NCBI RefSeq assembly: GCF_900105475.1
Contig: NZ_LT629777.1
Location: forward strand, 6,262,001 to 6,326,000
DNA from: Pseudomonas asplenii
GTDB taxonomy: Bacteria > Pseudomonadota > Gammaproteobacteria > Pseudomonadales > Pseudomonadaceae
Reading direction: 5' to 3'
Length of the DNA: 64,000 nt
Shown: piece after piece, positions 50,879 to 59,991 of the stretch
How positions within the stretch are numbered: the first letter of the stretch is position 1
Layout of the letters: the number at the start of each line of letters is the position of its first letter
Program-made: the position numbers and the translations under genes
Notes under the pieces: generated by a model
What the model saw: the letters and a program-made list of their open reading frames with translations, nothing else
Database searches by the model: none
Told to the model about the DNA's origin: nothing

Positions 50879-51730
50879 ATGCTCGATGCCATGGTCCTGT
50901 GTCGTTTCCTGCATTTCACCATGGTCCTGTCGTTGTTCGGGGCCTGCCTGTTACGGCCCCTGCTGATCGGCCCGGCGCCCTCGGCGGTGCTCGACTCGCA
51001 GTTGCTGACGATGCGCCGCTGGATGGCTGCACTGGCCCTTTTCAGTGCAGTGGCCTGGTTGCTGCTGACCATCGTCGGCATGACCGATGACTGGGCAGAC
51101 GCCATCCGCCTGCCTACCCTGCAATTGGTGCTGGGCCATACCTTTTTCGGCAAGGTCTGGACCTGGCATCTGGGTCTGAGCCTGCTGCTGTGGATCGTCC
51201 TCAGCACCCATGCACCGCCCAGAGTCAGCCTGTTGCTGGCGCTCCTGCAAGTGGCGACCCTGGCGCCCGTTGGTCATGGGGCGATGCTCGATGGGGTTGG
51301 CGGGCAGTTGCTGATGTTCAACCAACTGTTGCACCTGAGTGGTGTCGGCGCCTGGGTCGGCGGTTTGATGTTGCTGATCCTGGTGCTGAGTCGCCCGGCC
51401 GGGCATGAAGTCGAACGGATCCTGCGCCACTTCAGCACTCTCGGCTACCTGATGGTCGCGGTGATCATCGTCACCGGGCTGATCAACGTCCGCGTACTCA
51501 CTGGCGCGCTCTGGCCGACGCCGCTGTTCCAGGGCTTCGCGCTGATCCTGCTGATCAAGGTACTGCTGGTGCTGCTGATGCTCGGCCTGGCCCTGTTCAA
51601 CCGGGTGATGAGCCGGCATGGTCGGATCACCGTGCTGCGCCGAAGCGTCACCCTCGAATGGCTGCTGGGCCTGGGCGCAATACTCGCCGTCTCGCTGCTG
51701 GGCACGCTGCCACCGGTAGTGATGAACTGA
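50879..51730 (+). CDS. copD: CopD-family inner-membrane copper uptake protein
   Basis: A 283-residue polytopic protein with eight hydrophobic helices and conserved membrane His residues (CRFLHFTMV, LGHTFFGKVWTWHLGL, VGHGAML, LLHLSGVGAWVGGL). It pairs with CopC for copper import or homeostasis. ATG 50879 is taken; TTG 50876 is possible. It overlaps no other gene; GntP permease follows 126 bases later. Confidence 0.9.
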   Translation: MLDAMVLCRFLHFTMVLSLFGACLLRPLLIGPAPSAVLDSQLLTMRRWMAALALFSAVAWLLLTIVGMTDDWADAIRLPTLQLVLGHTFFGKVWTWHLGLSLLLWIVLSTHAPPRVSLLLALLQVATLAPVGHGAMLDGVGGQLLMFNQLLHLSGVGAWVGGLMLLILVLSRPAGHEVERILRHFSTLGYLMVAVIIVTGLINVRVLTGALWPTPLFQGFALILLIKVLLVLLMLGLALFNRVMSRHGRITVLRRSVTLEWLLGLGAILAVSLLGTLPPVVMN

Positions 51731-51856
51731 CCCACGCCACTCATCGCCCTCCCGTGCGCAATACGTAAAAAACCCGACTCAGATAGTCATCTATATGAAT
51801 CCTTCAGGTATATTCCTTCGAACCGCGTAACAAGATATTACAAGAAGGGGTTTCCG

Positions 51857-53227
51857 TTGGATCTTTCACATGCCGCGTGGCTCGCCCACGACACTCGCCT
51901 GATCGTCTGCTGCCTCGCAGCCATCACCAGCATTATCGTGCTGATCAGCCTGACCAAGCTGCCGCCGTTCCTGGCGATCCTGATCGGTACCTTCATCGCC
52001 GGGCTCGGTGCGGCGTTGCCGCCGGAAGAAGTCGCCAAGGCCTTCAGCAAGGGCGCCGGCAGCCTGCTGGGCGAAGCCGGGATCATCATTGCCCTGGGTG
52101 CGATGCTCGGTGCGCTGATGGCGGAATCAGGCGCCGCCGACCGCATTGCCTCGACCCTGCTGCGCCACGCGAAAGGCAAGGCCCTGCCCTGGGTCATGGC
52201 ACTGGTGGCGATGGTCATCGGCCTGCCGCTGTTCTTCGAGGTCGGGCTGGTGCTGATGGTGCCGGTGATCTTCGTCATCGCTCGACAGTCCGGCCAGCCG
52301 CTGCTCAAGGTGGCGATCCCGGCGCTGGCCGGCATGACCACCCTGCACGCGCTGATGCCTCCGCATCCGGGGCCGTTGATCGCGGTCAGCGCACTGCATG
52401 CCGACCTCGGCATGACCATGCTGCTGGGCTTGTGCATCGCCGTACCGGCAGTGATTCTCGCCGGCCCGCTGTATGGCATCTGGCTGGCGAAACGCCTCGA
52501 CGTACAGGAACCGCCCGAACTCGGCGCGCTGTTCACCGCCAAGGTCGAAACCCGCCGCAAGCCGAGCTTTGCCGTCTCCCTGCTGATCATCCTGTTGCCG
52601 GTATTGTTGATGCTCGGCAGCACCTTGGCCAAGATCGCCATGGCACCGCAAGGCAACCTGGCACTCACTCTGAAGTTCCTCGGTGAACCGCTGATCGCCC
52701 TGGGCATCGCGGTGATCGCGGCAGTGATCTGCCTCGGCTGGTCGATCGGCATGGCCCGTGACCAGGTCGGCGGAGTGCTGCGCAAAAGCCTGGGACCGAT
52801 TGCCGTGCTGCTGCTGACCATCGGTGCCGGCGGCGGCCTGAAGCAGACGCTGCTGGAGGTTGGCATCAGCGACACCATCAGCAAGGTCGCCAGCGGCGCG
52901 CACCTGTCCTATGTACTGCTGGCCTGGCTGATCGCCGTGGCCCTGCGCCAGGCGACGGGTTCGGCCACCGTGGCGACCACCACCACTGCGGGCATTCTCG
53001 CGCCACTGATGGCGGGCCTGGCAAGCACCCAGAGTTCGCTGGTGGCCTTGGCGATTGGCGCCGGCTCAGTGTTCTTCTGCCATGTGAACGATGCCGGTTT
53101 CTGGATGGTGCGCGAATACTTCGGCTTGCAGCTCAAACAGACGATCTGGGTCTGGTCGGTGTTGCAGACCATCGTTTCGGTGGTAGGGCTGGTGGGGGCG
53201 CTGCTGCTGTGGCAGTGGTTCCAGTGA
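51857..53227 (+). CDS. GntP-family gluconate/organic-acid permease
   Basis: A 456-residue inner-membrane symporter with about 12 helices. Signature: LPLFFEVGLVLMVPVIF and MTTLHALMPPHPGPLIAV, then TGSATVATTTTAGI and FFCHVNDAGFWMVREYFGL, the GntP family marks. Substrates are gluconate or related sugar acids. The start is TTG 51857 with AAGGGG 6 bases upstream. No kinase is nearby. Convergent with the GNAT gene. Confidence 0.92.
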   Translation: MDLSHAAWLAHDTRLIVCCLAAITSIIVLISLTKLPPFLAILIGTFIAGLGAALPPEEVAKAFSKGAGSLLGEAGIIIALGAMLGALMAESGAADRIASTLLRHAKGKALPWVMALVAMVIGLPLFFEVGLVLMVPVIFVIARQSGQPLLKVAIPALAGMTTLHALMPPHPGPLIAVSALHADLGMTMLLGLCIAVPAVILAGPLYGIWLAKRLDVQEPPELGALFTAKVETRRKPSFAVSLLIILLPVLLMLGSTLAKIAMAPQGNLALTLKFLGEPLIALGIAVIAAVICLGWSIGMARDQVGGVLRKSLGPIAVLLLTIGAGGGLKQTLLEVGISDTISKVASGAHLSYVLLAWLIAVALRQATGSATVATTTTAGILAPLMAGLASTQSSLVALAIGAGSVFFCHVNDAGFWMVREYFGLQLKQTIWVWSVLQTIVSVVGLVGALLLWQWFQ

Positions 53228-53234
53228 GGCCAGC

Positions 53235-53720
53235 CTAGTCCTCTGAATAGGCGAAGTGCCTCAACACTTCGCCATCCATCCGGTAGCGCACCCACTCACT
53301 CTGGGGTTGCGCACCGATGGACTCATAGAAACGGATCGCCGGCTCGTTCCAGTCCAGTACGCTCCACTCCAGACGCCCGCAGTCATTGGCACAAGCGATC
53401 TTCGCCAGATGCCGCAGCAGCTTCTTGCCCGCCCCCGCTCCACGCTGTTGTGGCGACACATACAGGTCTTCCAGGTACAGGCCATTGCGACCCAGCCAGG
53501 TCGAGTAGCTGAAGAAGAACACCGCAAAACCGACCGGCTCGCCATCGCGCAGGCAAATCAGGCCATGGGCCGTGGCACCTTCGCCGAACAGGCTCCGCTC
53601 GATGTCCACGACACTGGCGATCACTTCGTGGCGGGCGCGTTCGTAGTCGGCCAGCTCCGTGATAAAGGCCAGGATCTGCGGCGCATCGCTGGGCCGGGCT
53701 TCGCGTATTTCGAGGGACAT
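53235..53720 (-). CDS. GNAT-family N-acetyltransferase
   Basis: A 161-residue acetyl-CoA-dependent transferase. IREARPSDAPQILAFITELA begins the fold; motif A is LYVSPQQRGAGAGKKLLRHLAKIA and motif B the NEPAIRFYESIGA block. Resembles the SSAT/PaiA-like GNATs, acceptor unknown. ATG 53720 by family start; GGAAG is 6-8 bases upstream. Convergent with gntP. Confidence 0.9.
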   Translation of the reverse strand: MSLEIREARPSDAPQILAFITELADYERARHEVIASVVDIERSLFGEGATAHGLICLRDGEPVGFAVFFFSYSTWLGRNGLYLEDLYVSPQQRGAGAGKKLLRHLAKIACANDCGRLEWSVLDWNEPAIRFYESIGAQPQSEWVRYRMDGEVLRHFAYSED

Positions 53721-53783
53721 GGGTGCTTCCAGAATCAATGAAGTCACCCATGCTATTCGGATTGTGTTGCCGCTTGAATCTTT

Positions 53784-53927
53784 TCAGTGAAAATTCCTGC
53801 CCAGCAACAGGCAGGCGATCAGGGTCGGCACCAGAATCGCCAGAGCAGCGAGCCCCACCCCCAGCAGATGGGCCGACAACGCGCCTGCCATCGATTCGGT
53901 CGTTTCGCCCTCCTCACCCTTATTCAT
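53784..53927 (-). CDS. 47-residue single-helix membrane peptide
   Basis: Acidic N-terminus MNKGEEGETTES then a hydrophobic helix LLGVGLAALAILVPTLIACLLL and a short basic tail GRNFH. GAGG lies 9 bases before the ATG. The start codon overlaps the end of the DUF4865 gene by 8 bases, so it is translationally coupled. It resembles the small partner subunits of membrane enzymes, but nothing shows which enzyme. I know no family name. Confidence 0.65.
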   Translation of the reverse strand: MNKGEEGETTESMAGALSAHLLGVGLAALAILVPTLIACLLLGRNFH

Positions 53928-54492
53928 GACCCAGCACCTCTGCGCCAGGACGCGCCAGGTACAGCACCTCGTAGGCCTCGCGGGCCCGGTTGCGATCGGG
54001 CAAGGCCGACGACAGGGTGATCCGCACCAGCCGCCAGTTCGCGGTGTCCAGCGCCAGCAATACCGCGACAGTATCCTCCCGCCCCCGGATGACCTGGCTT
54101 TGCTCGATCTGTGCCGCGAGCAAGGCAGCCCGATCCGCCTCCGGCTCGACCTGCACGTGCTCACGATAAAGGGCCCGTGCCTCGGCGGCGTCACCCCACT
54201 GAACATCCAGCGCCAACCACGCCTCGATCTCGGGACGACCGAACGAATCGATCACTGTCTGGAAACGCTCGTCCATCAGAAATGCGCCCGCTGCGGCGGG
54301 CTCCGACCACAGGTAGACCGACGCATACTGATTGGCCAAGGCGCCGAAAACCCCACGCTCGCGGGCGATAAAGGCCTTGAACAGCAGGCCCGGAGTGTCG
54401 TCCCAGCGCGGCCCGAGCTCGCTGGCTCGACGACGGATCAGGCCCATGTCGTAGTGGGCGGGCAAGCGGTGTGAATAGTGTTTGGCAAACAT
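53920..54492 (-). CDS. DUF4865 family protein
   Basis: A 190-residue protein of the DUF4865 family: MFAKHYSHRLPAHYDMGLIRRRA, LGPRWDDTPGLLFKAFIARERG, ANQYASVYLWSE and FGRPEIEAWLA (in parts). A dimeric ferredoxin-like fold is probable. Function unknown; such genes often sit next to a divergent LysR regulator, as here. AGGAG is 6 bases before the ATG. Its 3' end overlaps the 47-residue gene. Confidence 0.88.
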   Translation of the reverse strand: MFAKHYSHRLPAHYDMGLIRRRASELGPRWDDTPGLLFKAFIARERGVFGALANQYASVYLWSEPAAAGAFLMDERFQTVIDSFGRPEIEAWLALDVQWGDAAEARALYREHVQVEPEADRAALLAAQIEQSQVIRGREDTVAVLLALDTANWRLVRITLSSALPDRNRAREAYEVLYLARPGAEVLGHE

Positions 54493-54573
54493 GGCTGCGC
54501 TCCTGGGCAGATGACCGACGGGGGATAACCTGGAGCCAGCTTGCGCAATGTCATAAATCATAACAAGATATCG

Positions 54574-54585
54574 ACATATATATGT
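54574..54585. promoter_or_regulatory. Perfect palindrome between DUF4865 and LysR
   Basis: ACATATATATGT, 12 bp, 17 bases before the LysR start and about 80 bases from the DUF4865 start. Candidate operator or -10 region. Confidence 0.45.
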
Positions 54586-54601
54586 GTGATAAGGATTTGA
54601 T

Positions 54602-55468
54602 ATGATCGATGGCGGTAAACCCCTCGATATCGATACCGTCCAGGCCTTTGTCCTGATCGCCGACCTCGCCAGTTTCACTCGGGCCGCCCAGGCCCTGGAC
54701 ACCTCCCAGGCGGCCATCAGCCTCAAGCTCAAGCGCCTGGAAGAACGCCTGGGTTACCGCCTGCTGGAGCGCACCCCGCGTCATGTGCGGCTGACGCCGT
54801 GTGGCGAACAGTTCATCCAGGCCGCGCGCAACCTGCTCCAGGCCCATGCCCGCGCGCTGGGCGACATGACCGCACCGCCGACCCGCCGCCTGGTCATCGG
54901 CATCAGCGATCATGTCGCCGGACCGGATCTGCCGGTGCTGCTGAGTCGACTGGCCCAATACGACCCGCTGCTGCTCATTGAAGTACGTATTGCCTCGTCC
55001 CGCGATCTGAGCGCGTCCTTCGACCGCGGTGAACTGGATGCGGCCATCGTCCGTCGCGAGGGTGACCGGCAGGACGGCGAAGTGTTGGTGGTCGAGCGCT
55101 TCGGCTGGTTCGCCGCCCCGACCTGGCAACAGGTGCCGGGCAGCGTCCTGCGCCTGGCGACCCTGGCCGCGCCCTGCGGCGTGCGGCACTTGGCGGTACG
55201 CGTGCTGGATGATGCCGGGATCGCCTGGACCGAGGTATTCGTCGGCGGCGGCGTGATGGCGGTGGGCGCGGCAGTCAGTGCAGGACTGGGCGTTGCCGCG
55301 TTGGCAAAACGGGTGGCACCGGCCGGCGCGATCGAAGTCGGCGAACAACTGGGACTGCCACCGCTGCCACTGACGGAAATCATTCTGCATGCGCGCCCCA
55401 CGGATGCCCGCTCGCAGGAGACGCTGCGGGCCTTGAGTGCGACGTTTCGCGGAGTGCTCGAGCGCTGA
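54602..55468 (+). CDS. LysR-family regulator
   Basis: A 288-residue LysR protein. IDTVQAFVLIADLASFTRAA and TSQAAISLKLKRLEERLGYRLL form the HTH (residues 10-68). The effector domain starts near RRLVIGISDHVAGPDLP. Divergent from the DUF4865 gene, its presumable target. AAGGA lies 7 bases before the ATG. Convergent with the heme-oxygenase-like gene. Confidence 0.92.
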   Translation: MIDGGKPLDIDTVQAFVLIADLASFTRAAQALDTSQAAISLKLKRLEERLGYRLLERTPRHVRLTPCGEQFIQAARNLLQAHARALGDMTAPPTRRLVIGISDHVAGPDLPVLLSRLAQYDPLLLIEVRIASSRDLSASFDRGELDAAIVRREGDRQDGEVLVVERFGWFAAPTWQQVPGSVLRLATLAAPCGVRHLAVRVLDDAGIAWTEVFVGGGVMAVGAAVSAGLGVAALAKRVAPAGAIEVGEQLGLPPLPLTEIILHARPTDARSQETLRALSATFRGVLER

Positions 55469-55484
55469 GGCGACGATCAGCCCA

Positions 55485-56213
55485 TTAGCCTTTCATGGCT
55501 CTGGAAATGCCGCGCCAGTACAGTTCGGTGACATGCAGGAAATTGCTGAACGCGGTCGACAGGTACTCGAAATCCTCTAATGTCTTGCACTCGGCACTGG
55601 CGGCGCGGATGGCCTGTTCCTTGTGGTCCTTTTCCGCATCGGCGATGTGCACGTAGAAGTACTCGCAATGCTGGTGAAAATCATCGTCACTGGCATAGAG
55701 AAATTTGTAGTTGCGCGCGCCCTCGTAAAGACGGGTCAACATCGAGAAGGCCAGCCACTGCTGGGCCAATAGCGCGCCCAATACCCGCAGCGAACCGCCA
55801 GGCTGCCCCTCTTGCTGATAGAGATCCTGTTGCTCCTTGATGAAATATCGGGTGGTGGCGAGCACCGGAACATGTTCCAGATCGACCATCGAATAGGCTC
55901 GCCCCGTAGCTCGGCTCAACAGGTCCAGCAGGTAGTTCTGCAACAGCACGATGTGGGCCTTCGCCAAATGCCCCTGGCCAAACTCGTAGAACAGGTGCCT
56001 GGCGATTTCGACCTTGGCACTCAAATGGCTGGCATGGATCAGTGATCGGGCTACCATGGTTGAGGTATTGACCGTTCTCGACCAGTAGTTGCGGGCGAAA
56101 ATCTCCAGATCGCGCACATCCAGCGCACCACCGATCCAGCGTTCATAAAAATCGTTGTTCAAGGCCGGATGGGTCGCCACGTTCTGGGCGAGGGCCTTGA
56201 TGCGCCTGCTCAT
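55485..56213 (-). CDS. Heme-oxygenase-like-fold (TenA/HDO-like) protein
   Basis: A 242-residue all-helical protein, start ATG 56213. HLFYEFGQGHLAKAH (E77, H82, H87) and EYFYVHIADAEKDH (E184, H189, E194, H197) look like the metal-ligand helices of diiron heme-oxygenase-like oxidases (CADD/UndA/SznF type). The expected middle Glu is not obvious (ALLAQQWLAF), so one ligand may be missing. Usual annotation would be iron-containing redox enzyme. Substrate and partner unknown; it stands alone. Confidence 0.78.
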   Translation of the reverse strand: MSRRIKALAQNVATHPALNNDFYERWIGGALDVRDLEIFARNYWSRTVNTSTMVARSLIHASHLSAKVEIARHLFYEFGQGHLAKAHIVLLQNYLLDLLSRATGRAYSMVDLEHVPVLATTRYFIKEQQDLYQQEGQPGGSLRVLGALLAQQWLAFSMLTRLYEGARNYKFLYASDDDFHQHCEYFYVHIADAEKDHKEQAIRAASAECKTLEDFEYLSTAFSNFLHVTELYWRGISRAMKG

Positions 56214-56397
56214 TTTTTCCACGATGACTGAATGCTCCTGATCGGCTCCGTGGCTTGAGCATACGGAGCTGGCGGCCCGGATCGAGGCGCCACGATCAGA
56301 TCGGGCTATGCGATTGATCCCCAATAGGCAGCGAAAATTCTGACTGAGCAAAACCGAAACCGCGTGCTCGTCGACTGCCAGACCTCAAACGCCGCCT

Positions 56398-56433
56398 AAA
56401 AAAACGGCCGGGCTCCTGCAAGGGACCCGGCCG
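56398..56433 (-). terminator. Terminator of lpxO
   Basis: On the minus strand CGGCCGGG, 13-base loop, CCCGGCCG, then seven T, 24 bases after the lpxO stop. Confidence 0.92.
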
Positions 56434-56457
56434 ATATTCGTGCGAGAGGGGCTGAAG

Positions 56458-57357
56458 TCAGATCAGCAGGAACAACGCCAGCAAACCACCGAAAATCGCC
56501 CACTTCTCCAGGTAGTAGCGCGTGCGGTTGGTCTTCTTCAGGGCCTTGCCGCGCTGGCGGATGCCATACAGCTTGGTGAAGGCCTTGTTGATCCCGCCGG
56601 TCTTGTCGCCGTCGCCATTGGGCGCTGCCGCGGCCGCCATCACGTTGCGGCTGAACCAGCGGTTGAAGGCCGCAGCCCAACGATACTTCAGCGGCCGCTC
56701 GACATCGCAGAACAGGATCACCCGGTCCTTGTCGGTGGTGTTTTCGGCGTAGTGAATGAAGGTCTCGTCGAACATCACCGGTTCGCCGTCACGCCAGTGG
56801 TAGTTCTGGCCGTCGACATTGATGTAGCAGCCCGGATCATTGGGCGTGGACAGCCCCAGGTGATAACGCAGGGACCCGGCATAGGGGTCGCGATGGCGCA
56901 CCAGGCGCGAGCCTGGTGGCAATTCGGCGAACATCGCGGCCTTGACCGTGCCGATGCTGTTGAGCAGTTCGGTGGTGCGTGGGCACAACTCGAGGGCGGA
57001 TGGGTGGTTATCGCCGTACCACTTCAGGTAGAAACGTTTCCAACCGGTCTTGAAGAACGAGTTGAAACCCACGTCATCGGGGCGCTCGGACTTCTTGATT
57101 TCGCCGGCCCGCAGCAGCGCCAGGGCTTCTTCGCGGATTTCCTGCCAATTGTCCTGCAATGGCTTGAGCTCGGGGAAGTCGTTGACCCGCAGGTAAGGAC
57201 GGCTCGGGATTTTCGAGAACAGGTAGAGGAAGCAGTTGATCGGTGCCAGGAAGCTGGAGTGGTCGCTCAGTTGGCGGCCCAGCTTGTGCCGGACTTGGCC
57301 GCGCAGGTGGACATACGCGATGGACAGTACATAAACAGCAATGATGATGAGTTTCAC
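56458..57357 (-). CDS. lpxO: Lipid A hydroxylase LpxO
   Basis: Fe2+/2-oxoglutarate-dependent Asp/Asn beta-hydroxylase-like enzyme that hydroxylates lipid A acyl chains. 299 residues; MKLIIIAVYVLSIAYVHLRG gives the N-terminal membrane anchor, and HRDPYAGSLRYHLGL contains the HxD iron motif. The C-terminal helix is hydrophobic (WAIFGGLLALFLLI). GTG at 57357 is chosen to match the known LpxO start; GTG 57369 is possible and neither has a good SD. Strong terminator downstream. Confidence 0.9.
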   Translation of the reverse strand: MKLIIIAVYVLSIAYVHLRGQVRHKLGRQLSDHSSFLAPINCFLYLFSKIPSRPYLRVNDFPELKPLQDNWQEIREEALALLRAGEIKKSERPDDVGFNSFFKTGWKRFYLKWYGDNHPSALELCPRTTELLNSIGTVKAAMFAELPPGSRLVRHRDPYAGSLRYHLGLSTPNDPGCYINVDGQNYHWRDGEPVMFDETFIHYAENTTDKDRVILFCDVERPLKYRWAAAFNRWFSRNVMAAAAAPNGDGDKTGGINKAFTKLYGIRQRGKALKKTNRTRYYLEKWAIFGGLLALFLLI

Positions 57358-57653
57358 AGGCGTCGTCACAGAAGTCGGGAGGAACGCTGCCCTTTGTGCA
57401 CACTGGTCGCTCGGGGCAGAAACCGAAGTCCAGGTGTCGGGAAAGGGAAGCCAACGCGTTAGGGTAGAACAGCAGCCGCGCTGGTTTCCAGTATTTCCTG
57501 TTTAGCTCGCAGGTAAAGGCATCAACGGCTGTACGCTTTTTCGCTGTTGCCAGGCTGAGCAGGCAGATACGCAGGCCCTGGTACCCACCTGCACACACCG
57601 AAGCAGGTCCGTGGCTGCAAGGGATTTATCGCGCGGGGGATGAACGCAAAGCC

Positions 57654-58217
57654 TCAGGGCTCAAGGCCAATGGGAAAAAACTCGCCGCCGCTCCACACGC
57701 CTAGCCAGGACTGGCCCTCGATCTGCCGCGTCACCGCCAGTTCGACCAACTGGTAGAACACATTGCGGTGAATCAGCGCCTCAAGGTTGCTGCGCACATG
57801 GACATAGGGCGCCGGCTCTTCGCTCTGGGGATCGATCAGCACCCGGATCGGATGCTCCGTGCCAGCCGTGACCTGCTCATCGACCTGGGTGGTGAAACGC
57901 AGTTGCTGCGCCTCGCCCTGCCCTTCGACTTCAAGGGTCACCGCGACAAACGGTGCGTCGTCGACCTGGATGCCGACCTTTTCCACCGGAGTGACCAGAA
58001 AATAATCGTCGCCATCACGGCGCAGAATGGTCGAGAACAGCTTGACCATCGGCTTGCGCCCGATCGGCGTGCCCAGGTAGTACCAGGTGCCATCGCGGGC
58101 GATGCGCATGTCGATATCGCCGCAGAAATCCGGGTTCCACAGGTGAACAGGCGGCAGTCCCTTTTCCGTCCCGGGGATCTGCGCCAACAGGTCGTTGGCC
58201 TTGCCTGATTCACTCAT
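57654..58217 (-). CDS. DUF1285 protein
   Basis: A 187-residue cytosolic protein of the DUF1285 family: LPPVHLWNPDFCGDIDMRIA, DGTWYYLGTPIGRKPMVKLF and RRDGDDYFLVTPVEKVGI. Structural work on relatives shows two beta-rich domains; function unknown. GGAG lies 6 bases before the ATG. The DUF4823 lipoprotein gene starts upstream on the same strand, 17 bases away, so both are likely cotranscribed. Confidence 0.9.
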   Translation of the reverse strand: MSESGKANDLLAQIPGTEKGLPPVHLWNPDFCGDIDMRIARDGTWYYLGTPIGRKPMVKLFSTILRRDGDDYFLVTPVEKVGIQVDDAPFVAVTLEVEGQGEAQQLRFTTQVDEQVTAGTEHPIRVLIDPQSEEPAPYVHVRSNLEALIHRNVFYQLVELAVTRQIEGQSWLGVWSGGEFFPIGLEP

Positions 58218-58234
58218 GTGCGCTCCGATATGAC

Positions 58235-58840
58235 TTACTGGTCGCTCAAGCCCAGCAGGCTACGGGCGTATTGTGCCAGCGGCTTGGCAATCAGGTCTTG
58301 CGGTTTGTTGTCATGGAACGTCAGTAAACCGCCACGGCTCTTGATCCGTGCCGTATCGATCAGGTACTGGGTACTGGTTTCGATCAGCATGATCTGCAGC
58401 ACGCCGGTGTCGAGGCCCAGGCGGTCGACCGCTTCCTGGTCGGCCCATTCATCGTAGTTGCCGATGCGGTCGTCGGCCTTGGCGAAACGGGTGTACAGCA
58501 GGTAGTGGGCACCGGCGGAACGCGCTTCGGCCATGGCCTGGTCCAGGCCGACCGGCGCACGGGCGCGGCGGACCATCGGGAAGTATTCGATGAAGCCGTT
58601 GAACGCCTCTTCGGCCACGACGTTGGGCCGAGGGTAAGCGCTGCCGGGCGGAGTGAACGGGCCCTGGGCGATGTAGATGAAGGAATCCGGCTGGATGCGG
58701 AACGAGTGAATCCGGCGCGTGTCGCTATGATCGAGCAACCCTGCGTCGCTCATCTGGTAACGCGCCCCTTCTTCCAGATCGCTGACTTTCATGCAGCCGC
58801 CCAGCGCCAACAGCGCCAGCAGCATAACCAGGCTACGCAT
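58235..58840 (-). CDS. DUF4823 lipoprotein
   Basis: A 201-residue lipoprotein with lipobox ALGGC (Cys16) after a signal peptide. The body (RIQPDSFIYIAQGPF, ARAPVGLDQAMAEARSAGAHYLLY, LDTGVLQIMLIETST) matches DUF4823, an outer-membrane or periplasmic protein of unknown role. GGAGG lies 6 bases before the ATG. It heads a pair with DUF1285; moaA is 78 bases upstream on the same strand. Confidence 0.9.
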   Translation of the reverse strand: MRSLVMLLALLALGGCMKVSDLEEGARYQMSDAGLLDHSDTRRIHSFRIQPDSFIYIAQGPFTPPGSAYPRPNVVAEEAFNGFIEYFPMVRRARAPVGLDQAMAEARSAGAHYLLYTRFAKADDRIGNYDEWADQEAVDRLGLDTGVLQIMLIETSTQYLIDTARIKSRGGLLTFHDNKPQDLIAKPLAQYARSLLGLSDQ

Positions 58841-58918
58841 CCTAATCCTCCAGAGGCCGGTGACGGAAAACCGGCGAATAGCCGCAGGATGCAGCTTCCG
58901 CGCCAGATCGTCAGCCGA

Positions 58919-59887
58919 TCAACCGCCGATGATTTTCATCACCGTGGCGCCACCGGAGAAGGCCACCGACTGCTTGTCGCCCAACGCCTTGACCAACAGG
59001 CGCTGCAGTGCCGGCAGGGCCTCGTGGCGCGGCTTGTCCAGCAAGTCGCCGACATAGTGCCGGTTGCTCGACGACAGGCAGCCATGCAGCCACCCCGTGG
59101 AAGACAGCCGCAGGCGCGAGCAGGTTCGGCAGAACGGCACGCTCTCGTTGGCGATCACCCCGAAATAGCCATGGCCGGGGATCTCGTAGCGAACCGCAGT
59201 GGCATCGACCGGCGCATTGGCCTGCAGATAGGCGTAACGTTCGCCGATCAACTCCAGGAGTTGCTGGAGACTGACGAACTGCTGGAGAAAGGCATTGTTG
59301 TCGCTGGCCAGGTGCCCCATGCGCATCAGCTCGATGAAACGCAGCTCGTAGCCACGCTCCAGACAATAGTCGAGCAGCGGCATCACCTGATCCAGGTTCT
59401 GCCCGCGCAGCGGCACCATATTGACCTTGATTTTCAGCCCCGCAGCCCGCGCCTGCTCCATGCCATCGAGCACGCTGGCCAGGTCACCGCCACGGGCGAT
59501 CCCCCGAAAGGCCCCGGGGTCGAGGGTATCGAGGGACACGTTGATGCGCCCAATCCCGGCCTCCAGCAGCAGCGGCAGTTTGCGCGCCAGCAACTGGCCA
59601 TTGGTGGTCAGGCTGATGTCATCCAGACCGAGCTTGCCCACCGCACCCATGAAGGCCTCCAGCTTGGGGCTGACCAACGGTTCGCCGCCGGTGATGCGCA
59701 GCCGCTCGATGCCCGCCGCCTCGATCAGGTACGCCACCCCACGGGCCATGGCCTCGGCCGACAGCTCGTCCTGGGCCGCCACCAGCCGCTTGCCGTTGGG
59801 CACGCAATAGGTACAGGCATAGTTGCAGGCGGAAGTCAGGCTGATGCGCAGATTGCGAAAACGCCTGCCTTGACGATCGACGATCAT
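58919..59887 (-). CDS. moaA: GTP 3',8-cyclase MoaA
   Basis: Radical SAM enzyme, first step of molybdopterin synthesis. 322 residues: N-terminal cluster CNYACTYC (C21, C25, C28), second cluster FCRTCSRLRLSSTGWLHGC, and the C-terminal GG required for catalysis (IIGG). TTNGQLLA and NVSLDTLDP are family motifs. Pseudomonas carries more than one MoaA paralogue; this one is not beside other moa genes. GGAG precedes the ATG. Confidence 0.95.
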   Translation of the reverse strand: MIVDRQGRRFRNLRISLTSACNYACTYCVPNGKRLVAAQDELSAEAMARGVAYLIEAAGIERLRITGGEPLVSPKLEAFMGAVGKLGLDDISLTTNGQLLARKLPLLLEAGIGRINVSLDTLDPGAFRGIARGGDLASVLDGMEQARAAGLKIKVNMVPLRGQNLDQVMPLLDYCLERGYELRFIELMRMGHLASDNNAFLQQFVSLQQLLELIGERYAYLQANAPVDATAVRYEIPGHGYFGVIANESVPFCRTCSRLRLSSTGWLHGCLSSSNRHYVGDLLDKPRHEALPALQRLLVKALGDKQSVAFSGGATVMKIIGG

Positions 59888-59991
59888 GGGAAACTCCGGC
59901 GGAGGGCTCGGGAATCCGCTAAAAACTGACTTTAAAATCAGCTTTTAGCAAGTGCTTTCCTGGGAGCCAATACCTGTGAGAAGTATAGAAC

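Noticed and set aside
57074..57598. 174-codon minus-strand frame extending out of lpxO
   Set aside because: Cys/His-rich composition typical of a shadow frame; overlaps lpxO in another frame without SD.
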